Source: Prostheceraeus crozeri
Lineage: Eukaryota; Platyhelminthes; Polycladida; Euryleptidae
DNA: 64,000 nucleotides
Direction of reading: 5' to 3'
Assembly: GCA_907163375.1 (NCBI GenBank)
Contig: CAJQUW010006840.1
Coordinates: forward strand, 110,417-174,416
The notes under the pieces are model-generated. The model did no database searches. It saw only the letters and a program-made list of their open reading frames with translations, and had not been told where the DNA came from. How positions within the stretch are numbered: the stretch's first letter is position 1; every line of letters begins with the position of its first letter. Positions 56,195 to 64,000 of this stretch are shown here, one piece after another. Both the position numbers and the translations under genes were made by a program.

Positions 56195-58992
56195 TCCTCC
56201 GTATCTCAATGGAAGTCGAGCTTGAAGCCAAACTGAATTAGTGGTCTCGATCGCCATAGATTCTTCCATACAACATCGAATGTTATCGTCGAAACGTTGG
56301 AAAATATTCGACATCAGCGAAGGAGGAGTCATTCTGCTGATGAACCATCTTATAAAACCCGCTGCATTACCGCAAAAGAGCAAGTTCCACTTGTGGATTT
56401 CGTAAATTTGGCAATTCCCTCAAAAGCATGTCTGCCTTGTCTATCTGCTTCCTAATAAAGTCAACACAAAAGTCTTCGCTGCCGATAGGAGATCCTAAAA
56501 TTTGAAAATAAGGCTGGTTGGATTTCACATTTGCGAAACCATCTAATGCATCCGGCTATTAAGTTCGCATTTTTCAATGTTTAACTCCAAACCAGTTGTC
56601 TCTGAAATTGATGTCAGCGTATGAATGATATCCTGAACTTCCTTTGTATTCCCACACAACATGCCGTCAACCGAGCATTAGTCATGAAACTTCAAATTGT
56701 TCGCTGCCTCAATCTACTCTATCACTTCTTGTAGTACTAAAGAGAAGAGAAATGGCCCTAACGGGTCTCCCTGCTGTACACCGGTCATTGAAAGCAACGC
56801 TCCCATTGGGTGAAAAAGATGTGGATGTCTTCCATAGCAGTATGAAATCCAGGGGCATAATTCTAGAAAATGCTTCTCACAGAGGTCCATAATGCTTTCT
56901 GTCTAGCTATAGAGACACAGTTGAAGGCATAGAGTAGGGACATATAGGTAGTGTCGACTCAAAAAAATATCTGTATACAGTGAAAATTTTTGTATCAAAA
57001 TATTCAGTTTTTTGCGGAGATCACGTTCCCGTGGTCCAAAAAGTTATTTGAGCACTTTTGAAAAAAGTCAAAATTTGCCAATTTATATACTACCGAAATG
57101 ACTCTCCTATATAAGTAGTATGAAAGAAGTTAGATATCAAAAGGAATGAACATTTGCTAATAAGCATCCAAGAAGCGGAAATCAAGCTGATTATCAAGGG
57201 AATTTCAGGAATGGCATTATAATGGAAGTCTTCATGAAAAAGTCTCGATATTTATTCGTGCTTTCTTGGCTGAAATTTCAAGTTTTTCATTCAATTTTCA
57301 CCGGCATGATTTTATAATTCACTAAATTCATGCTTCATTTCTTGAATCTGAATTGTGATGCGGAACCATTTACATCTTTCAAAGTTAAATGAAGTCATTG
57401 TCTTTGACTATGTTATTTTGATGTGCCATATGTCGGGTTGCCTGTGATATGATCACGCTAAACTCTTGAGGTTGACCATGAAAGTAATAGGAACACATCG
57501 AATTGCTAATTTAGCAAACATTAAATCTCCAAGACTGTCATGACACAGAGGATCTGTAGAATACCATAATTCTCTCTGCGTCACAATCATGATCACTCAT
57601 TCCGCTGTAATTTCTTCTAAACTGCAAAAATTTGCATATCTCACATTTGGTGACAATACCACCTGTATCTCCCTTGAGTTCATTTAATAAAATCGAAAGT
57701 GTATACACATTGGGGATTTAATAAAAGCGGAGTTACCACTCTACCTAATATACCTACTCTATGGTTGAAGGCATTACTGAAGTCAATCTTGCAGATCAGG
57801 AAATCCTCATCATTCCATCGAAAGTCAGTAACTGCCCGAAGCTCATGAATCACTTTTTCCATTCCCAAAGGACATGCAACGCCGAATTGAAGAGGTTCGA
57901 AATGCTTTATTGACCTTGATGAAATGATGTCAACTGTGCATTTGCTGATGAGTCGAAGAAGCACTTCACCCACCGCAATTGGTATAATATCATTTTCATT
58001 CTTCGTCAACGCTGTTAAATTCGCACTTGTGATTGCTTGAGATATGGAGACTGGAGCAGATCCGGATAAGGGAGAGTTAATCATCTGCCTCAAAGAAGAT
58101 GTGAGAGGAGTTGGCAGATGGACGCTGTTCAAATCTATTAGGTGCTGCGCCCGCAATCCTGATGGCCCACATGCTGAATCTTCTGGAAAATTGTTCAAAA
58201 TCTTCGTTAAATCTTAATTTTCTGGTAGATAGCTGCATTGGAGAGGGTGATTGTCTGTAGATGTAGGGTCAGGAGCGGATGGATGTTTATTCATTAACTT
58301 ATTCCAGGTGTCTGCAGTATTGAGTGCCAAGCCCTTCGACGAAAGAATGTGACAAGCCTTGCCATACAGTCCACTTTCTGTCAAGGAAACAGCTGCTTCT
58401 CGCGTCTGTCTTGTTCTTTACCTGCACGTTTGGCTGATGGAAGTATACACTTTGGGATCATGAAAAACTTCACCCTATGATTCTTCTGTATTATTTGTTA
58501 TAATGTCATGAATTGCATTGGAGAATACTTTTGCCGCTAAATATCGTGATGACCGCGAATAAACTTCAATGCTGGTTTTCTTAGGCTCAGAGCGTCATGC
58601 GAAGTTGGAAATGAAGGATACTGGGGATCATTTGGAAACGGATTTTCGGATGGGTTCTTGATAAGGTCAACTTCGATGAATGGTAACGCTGAATGTGCCG
58701 TTTTCTAATGACACCATGCGTTTACAATGATAATTAAATTTCTCATTTGTGACCAGCTATTCAGTAGGAACACCCCCGAAAAATAAATGTCCGGCACTGA
58801 CGTTCTAAATGGACATAATTGACTATGAGTAGGTTGATGGACACATCCGTTTACAGGACATTGTCTAGCATTGTGGGATGAAACAGTCTTGCTCTTACAA
58901 GGCGAAGAAAATGTGTGACCTTCAGGTGCCGGAGAAACTAAGGGCAAATTAGTGTCGCTTTTGTTGCCGTTCTCCTCGTTGCGGATCGGCAA
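56195..58992 (-). pseudogene. Non-LTR-like reverse transcriptase gene, decayed and split by a MITE
   Basis: Read on the minus strand, a Cys/His region (QCPVNGCVHQPTHSQLCPF) lies near the N-terminus. A connector LTESGLYGKACHILSSKGLA precedes the reverse transcriptase domain: CGPSGLRAQHLIDL, IIPIAVGEVLLRLISKC, FGVACPLGMEKVIHELR and KIDFSNAFN with the first catalytic Asp. The MITE at 56928-57763 interrupts right there. Coding resumes with NCVSIARQKALW, then GVQQGDPLGPFLFSLVLQ; the expected YxDD box is degraded to HD-stop-CSVDG. Downstream are TTGLELNIEKCEL and WLQARLPLRYGGFSPGA. Several shifts and stops make it non-functional. The PIAVGE...GVQQGDPLGP pattern is a widespread family of animal and other eukaryotic retroelements whose clade I cannot fix from here. 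The true N-terminus may extend to about 59280. Confidence 0.82.
56928..57763 (-). mobile_element. MITE with CATAGAGTAGG termini, copy 1 (836 bp)
   Basis: CATAGAGTAGGGACATATAG at one end and the inverse CTAATATACCTACTCTATG at the other, with a perfect 8-bp duplication GTTGAAGG (56920-56927, 57764-57771). Removing it rejoins the reverse transcriptase at its catalytic Asp motif. The body matches 59634-61982 in the opposite orientation. The 8-bp duplication fits hAT or P-type transposition. No coding capacity. Confidence 0.93.
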
Positions 58993-59625
58993 TGGCTTCT
59001 CCTGTCATTCTTTTGATTCCTCAATAACTGTGTCAAACTGTGTCAATAACGCCGTTGATAGGCATTCTTTCTCCATCATCTTCCATATTCTTAGCCTCCT
59101 TAGATATTCCCTTCTTGCGCCTTTTCATCCTCTCCGTGATTCAACCGACCGCCTGAACGTCAAATTTGGTGCATCAAGCCTATATACATGGCGTACCCCA
59201 AGACAGAATGTAATTGCCGCAGTCTCGAACGTATACCTATCAGATGTGAGAATTCTCTCTTATGATGCGCTATGTTAGCACGAACTGTTCGTAGAAGGCT
59301 GTTCGTGGATGACTTGTATTATAATGAGGTTCATGAAATTTCCTTGATAATCAACCTAATTTTCGTTTTCTAGGATACTTGTTCGTAAATTTTCATTCTT
59401 TTTGATATCTAATCAGTTTCATATTACTTACGACATGTAGGCCCTATCAAAGTCTGAGGTACCAAATCGCTAATATAAAAACAGGAAGAGACGAATTTAC
59501 CAAATATTAGCTTTAAAAATCGATCAAACATATTCATTGGACCACAGGAGAGTAATCCGCATAAAACCTGAATCTGACGCTGGCATATTCTTGCTGTATA
59601 TGAATACATAGCCGATCGTGAAACA
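58993..59625. other. Possible 5' part of the retrotransposon; otherwise no gene
   Basis: Upstream (minus-strand sense) of the Cys/His region. It is slightly GC-richer and may be leader or N-terminal coding of the decayed element, but no motif can be assigned. Confidence 0.35.
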
Positions 59626-59694
59626 ATTCACGTCATAGAGTAGGTATATTAGGTAGAGTGGCAACTCCGCATTTATTAAATCCCCAATGTGTAT

Positions 59695-60436
59695 CAGGGA
59701 TGCGGAGTCGGAGTCCTATCAAATGATAGGACTCCAGACTCCGGCCTATAACTAGACCCGAAATATAATTCAAACAAATTATTTATCCTCGTGCATAGCT
59801 GTCACTGTCTTGATGTCAACTTTCTCCGTCAAGCAGAAGTACACAGACGCTGCTGCATGCAAAGCTTGTAATTGTTGAGGGAAGGAACCGTGATAGTGAA
59901 AAAAGGATTGTCTTCTCACTCGGTGATTTAGTAGAGAAGACATGCCTTCCTAGCCTCGATCACACATGCACACCAAAGGTCACATCAGAGACAAAAATGA
60001 AATACTAGTTTGTTTGAGAACCTTACGTCTTATCTTCACGTTAATCGTGTGGTGATCTCTCCTCCAAAGCGCGTATTAAAATCAAAAGTGTACTAATATT
60101 TTTTGGAGAAGGATGGGTTCCTGCCTGGTAGAGACTGGAGAAAAACCGCGTGAAGCACGCATCAACAAGATGGGAGGAGGCGAGTCGCATGCATCCAACT
60201 TAAAGCGACATCTGATAAACTTTCATCGAAAATGATTGATAATTCATACAGCAATGATCACTAAAGACAGGTTTAGGTAAGCCTATAATGATAAATTATG
60301 TAGGTCACCAGTTTTTCAAAAAACTAGGCTATATATACTTGCCACCCGCAGTCGGAGTCGGAGCCCTATCAAAAGCCGGAGTCCTATCAACCCCGGAGTC
60401 GGAGTCCTATCAAAATGATAGGACTCCGCATCCCTG
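59695..60436 (+). mobile_element. hAT element, copy B of the GATGCGGAGTC family (742 bp)
   Basis: Starts CAGGGATGCGGAGTCGGAG and ends GACTCCGCATCCCTG; perfect 8-bp duplication ATGTGTAT (59687-59694, 60437-60444). CCTATCAAATGATAGG-type palindromes lie inside each end. The body is the inverted relative of 7745-8587 and lacks the 100-bp hairpin found there. No transposase. Confidence 0.93.
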
Positions 60437-61061
60437 ATGTGTATACATTTTCAATTTTATTAACTGGGCTCGAGGGGGATACACATGGTAATTGCTCACA
60501 AATGTGAGATATGCAAAGTCTTGCAGTTTTGAAGAAATAACCACGGAATTGAGTGATCATGATTGCAATGCAGAAGGAATGATGGTGTTTCACAGATTCT
60601 CCGTGTCATGACATCCTTGGAGATTTAATGTTTGTTGAATTAACAATTCGATCGGTTCCTGTCACTTTCATGCTCAACTTCAAGAATATTTTCTTCAGCG
60701 TGATCATATCACAGGCAACCTGATATATGGGAGAGCAAAATCACATAGTCAAAGACAATAATTTCAATTTATAACTTTGAAAGATGTAAGTGGATATCAC
60801 TATTCAGATTCAAGAAATGAAACATGAATTTATTTAATCATAAAATCATGCCGGTGAAAATTGAATTAAAAACTTGAAGTTTCAGCCAAAAAGGCAAGAA
60901 TAATATCGCGACTTTTTCATGAAGACTTCCATTATAATACGGATCATGAAATTACCTTGATAATCAGCTTAATTTCCGCTTAGTTAGGATGCTTATTAGC
61001 AAATATTCATTCCTTTTGATATCCAAATTGTTTCATATTACTTATGTAGGGGCGTCATCTC

Positions 61062-61821
61062 CCCTGTGGGAACGTCGCTCGCTAATATCAAGAGATTATC
61101 TGGTGAGTTAACGATTTTGCGCCTAAATCAATTCTTCCTCAATTTTGCAATAAAATCATCGCTACATGTGAAAGTCGCCTTATTTTAAAAGTTCGTCTGA
61201 AATCCAAAAGCGGTAGGTGGCGAGTGAGTAGCTATAACTAATTGATGGATGTTTGTTAAGCTAATTTGAGCTTATTTTTCACCAACCAGCGACATAGTGA
61301 ATATTGTAGCCACCCTAAGTAGCAATGTTCGTATATTGCCTTCACATGAAATTACGTTGTATAGTCAGTCTGATATGTTAAAAAGGGATCTTTTTTAATT
61401 CACGAAAGCTTAAACTAAAAAAGTATTTATCTTCCATAAATGTCGTAGCTAATAAAATGAATTTATTCAAATGTTTGCTATATTTTTGTTAATTATTGAA
61501 TGTCAAGAGATGTAATGAAAATTCATACAAGCGGATTCTCTATAATCTTAACATTATCAAAGAACGTGAGTCTGTACTTCCTTCTTAGATAAATTAGACA
61601 TATGTGGGCAATGGTGAGGAGGTGAGGGAGAAAATAGAGTCCCGGCTGTAGAGGCGGATTACTAAGGAAAATAAGAGAGAAAGTCATCAGTATAATAGGT
61701 GGCATTTAGAGCGGAATTGTCGCCGGCGAACTTCATCAGCGCATATGCCTCAAATATGACTGAACTGTGGCATGATTTTCTGTACCTGACATCGTCTTTC
61801 GCAAGATTCGTTCCCACAGGG
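61062..61821 (+). mobile_element. MITE with CCCTGTGGGAACG termini, copy 2 (760 bp)
   Basis: CCCTGTGGGAACG...CGTTCCCACAGGG flanked by TC on both sides (61060-61061, 61822-61823). The host sequence without it reads GTCATCTCGGTAGTATAT, which the other copy of the host MITE confirms (GTCATTTCGGTAGTATAT at about 57090-57110, read in reverse). This shows a 2-bp duplication. Closely related to 34074-34847 and in the same orientation. Confidence 0.92.
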
Positions 61822-61990
61822 TCGGTAGTATATAAATTGACAAAATTTTGACTTTTCTAAAACTGCTCAAATAATTTTTTGGATCACGGGAACATAATCT
61901 CCGCAAAAAATGAATCTTTTGATATAAAAATTTTCACTGTATACAGATGCTTTCATGAGTCGACACTTATCCCTACTCTATGATTCACTT

Positions 61991-63124
61991 TATCCCATTA
62001 ACGGCGTATACAATGTTAGATTACCTTGTACGCTGACAGCAAAATTCCCTAAAAAGCCGCGGCAGGGATTCGCATATCGCTACGATCGAAGTAATAATGC
62101 CGAAGTCATTATTTTTATGCTAACCTGTTGGCATACTTCATTTGGCTGTGGTAGCAAGTGCACAAACTATGTCACAAGAATTCAAAATTTTCCGTTTCTT
62201 GAAAAAATTGAAAGTTGAATTGATGCCGCTCGGGTTGATACCAGAAGGGAGTCAGTGATGACATGTGCAAGCATGCCGGCACGTAAAAGAGGCAGCATGG
62301 GCAAGGATAAAAAAAGGCTTTTTGCATATGCACACCTATATACAAGAAATTGGACTATTTTATACGCCTTTATTTATTTAAATTATATAGCCATAGACCA
62401 GGAAGCACTTACTAGTTTCCCTGCCGCGCGAATTGCGCGGATTTCCATACCAGGCGTGGTGTAGAACGTTGTGGATCGAGCTTGATTTCATTACATCGGA
62501 GCATGATAATCATTTACTCGGCAATAACAATTAGCTGCGGTAGGACTAGTTCCGTAGTCCATAGGTTATTAGTCCATAGTATTGCATGTTCGCATCGGTA
62601 TCGATGCTTGTAGCAGCTTTATTTGTATCTCAAGTATGGGAACTTTTATTTGAAAATTTTTACTTTATATGTGATTTTTGAATTATTTTTCTTCTGCTTA
62701 AATGAATACGGAGTTCAAATGATCTTATATAGAGGTTTCTTTTAACAAATGCATGAACATAATGCCATGATTTAACAATATTATAAGTAGGCTCTATGCC
62801 GATGAAATAACGTGTGAAAATATGAGGCTTATAGAATAAGGAGAAGTTGAAAATATGACAATGTGATATAACCGAAATCGAATCATATATTATAGGTTCT
62901 ATATACACTTTTACGTACAGTGACTTAAACTTGATATTCTTAATGTGTACTTAACTGAAAGGTTGTTATTATTCACGACACCGGTATCCAGCTTTGATAA
63001 GGAAAATATTCAAAAATAAAATATTTGATCAAATCATTATGATCTATTTATGTACAAAATATCAAACAATATAATCTAAACATCTGTGATAACTCTAATG
63101 ATATAAACAAGAAAAACAAGAGCC
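61991..63124. other. No gene seen
   Basis: AT-rich. The frames around 61955-62464 show no known domain. Possibly the 3' flank of the transposase gene that follows on the minus strand. Confidence 0.4.
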
Positions 63125-63127
63125 AGA

Positions 63128-64000
63128 TCAGAAATGTCCAAAGCATGAGAGTCTCTTTTCATTGAATTTGATGAATTCATCAGCAACGGTGTGGATATTA
63201 ACATCGTCCATGTAATCCTTAAGCAATACTGCAAACATGATATTGTTAAGGTGGTTTGGTCCAGTCTTAGCTCTGGTCCATGTTTTCAGGCGTCGCATTG
63301 CGCTGAAACTTCTTTCCGCTGTTGCTGAGCTCATGGGTACTGTGCAATAATATTTCAGCAAGTCGTGGGTAATTTTGCAAGCTTTTTTCGTCTTTGGCAT
63401 TGCGTTAAATATATCACAAATTGTTGATATTTTTGTAACCGTCTTTATTCTTGGTTTAATCTGTTCATTTCTCATTTTGAGGAGGACTAGCAAACCCTTT
63501 AGTTCTTCTTCAAATTCTGCTTTGCGAGATTGTTGAAACTTCATTACTCTGGACACAATTAGAAATATTTTGTCAAATGATTCCTTCTCGAGCTTGCCAT
63601 TTAGAGTCTATCAGGGCTATTTCAATATCTTCTAATATTTTCAAATCATTTTGGGAGAATCTTCTCTGCATTGCTCCGTCGATCAAATTGATCAAATCAA
63701 AATATTTCCGATAAAAAGATTGGAACGTTGTATCCGGTGTATCAGGCAGGTCTGTCATTTCGGACAATATTTCTGGCAGTTTCTTTTTCTCTTTTCCTTT
63801 CTCCCCATGATGCTATCTGTCATTTCGTCCCCTAATTCTGCTTGTAGCTTTTCTGCATGACTCCATATCTTACTAGCTTCGTCATTGCAGCACATTTCTT
63901 TGAATCGTTGGTTCGCAAGGTTGATGACGAAATTCGCTTCTTGAGCACTAACATCAGATCTTTGAGTAGTCCTGGAAATATTCTCCATTATACAGATCAC
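63128..64000 (-). pseudogene. hAT transposase (ZMYM/TTF-type), C-terminal part, frameshifted; runs off the right edge
   Basis: Minus-strand segments in order: 64000-63755 (ISRTTQRSDVSAQEANFVIN, ELGDEMTDSIMGRKEKRKRN), 63767-63573 (FQSFYRKYFDLINLIDGAMQ, RRFSQNDLKILEDIEIALID) and 63556-63128. The last holds the hAT C-terminal dimerisation domain: YYCTVPMSSATAERSFSAMR, RLKTWTRAKTGPNHLN and VLLKDYMDD. Single-base shifts separate the segments near 63765 and 63560. The catalytic RNase H-like fold and the N-terminal zinc finger lie largely outside the window. The order matches hAT transposases related to ZMYM1/THAP12-like proteins. No element end is visible before 63128. Confidence 0.82.

Larger units (their letters stand above)
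59634..61982 (+). mobile_element. MITE with CATAGAGTAGG termini, copy 2, holding two other transposons
   Basis: Starts CATAGAGTAGGTATATTAGG and ends CCCTACTCTATG, with ATTCACGT / ATTCACTT flanks (59626-59633, 61983-61990; one mismatch). Its own sequence (about 850 bases once nested elements are removed) is an inverted match to 56928-57763. It is interrupted by a hAT element (59695-60436) and by the CCCTGTGGGAACG MITE (61062-61821). Confidence 0.92.

Noticed and set aside
57680-58198. Tail of the reverse transcriptase frame after NAFN (HRVGILGRVV...)
   Set aside because: These codons come from the inserted MITE, not from the retroelement.

Overview
The window looks like AT-rich nuclear DNA of an animal, most likely a marine invertebrate. 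It has no operons or bacterial gene packing. It holds one intact zinc-finger gene with a eukaryotic splice acceptor in front of its start codon, a tRNA-derived SINE, several non-LTR retrotransposon relics, a Penelope-like element and many DNA transposons. The palindromic octamer TAGGCCTA recurs through the non-coding DNA, which I associate loosely with deuterostome marine invertebrates; I cannot name a species.

Host gene: the only convincing host protein is a 426-residue, three-finger C2H2 protein on the minus strand (15067-16347), with a CtBP-binding-type PQDLS motif near its C-terminus. A consensus splice acceptor lies 5 bases before its ATG, so at least one upstream exon exists. A GC-richer block with a strong minus-strand donor at about 26.98 kb is a candidate non-coding first exon, which would make 16.35-26.98 kb one long intron carrying a mariner relic, a SINE and a hAT element.

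Layout: 0-7.4 kb has a 24-bp minisatellite, a 135-bp tandem array ending near a hairpin, a hAT-like element and a foldback. 7.4-12 kb is a transposon nest with a 2.6-kb element whose 898-bp arms are almost identical. 12.2-13.4 kb is an element rich in a CTCGGTCAG motif. 28-32 kb has head-to-head repeats and a Penelope-like element. 33-36.5 kb has a LINE relic split by a MITE, then a hAT. 37.6-38.5 kb is a nested pair. 40.6-42.2 kb is a Tc1/mariner-like element with a frameshifted transposase. 45.6-53.6 kb has a second LINE relic, hAT elements, microsatellites and more of the 28-kb repeat family. 55.4-62 kb is a decayed retrotransposon carrying a 0.75-kb palindrome and split by a MITE, followed by a second copy of that MITE with two further transposons inside it. 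The right edge holds the C-terminal part of a hAT transposase gene.

How it fits together: most of the window is layered transposition. Several insertions can be reconstructed to the base from target duplications or from a related copy lacking the insert: 56928-57763 inside a reverse transcriptase, 61062-61821 and 59695-60436 inside 59634-61982, 7854-7953 inside 7745-8587, 37891-38347 inside 37594-38481, and 34074-34847 inside a LINE. Every transposase or reverse transcriptase seen is broken, so elements mobile today would depend on enzymes encoded elsewhere. Long stretches hold nothing I can identify.
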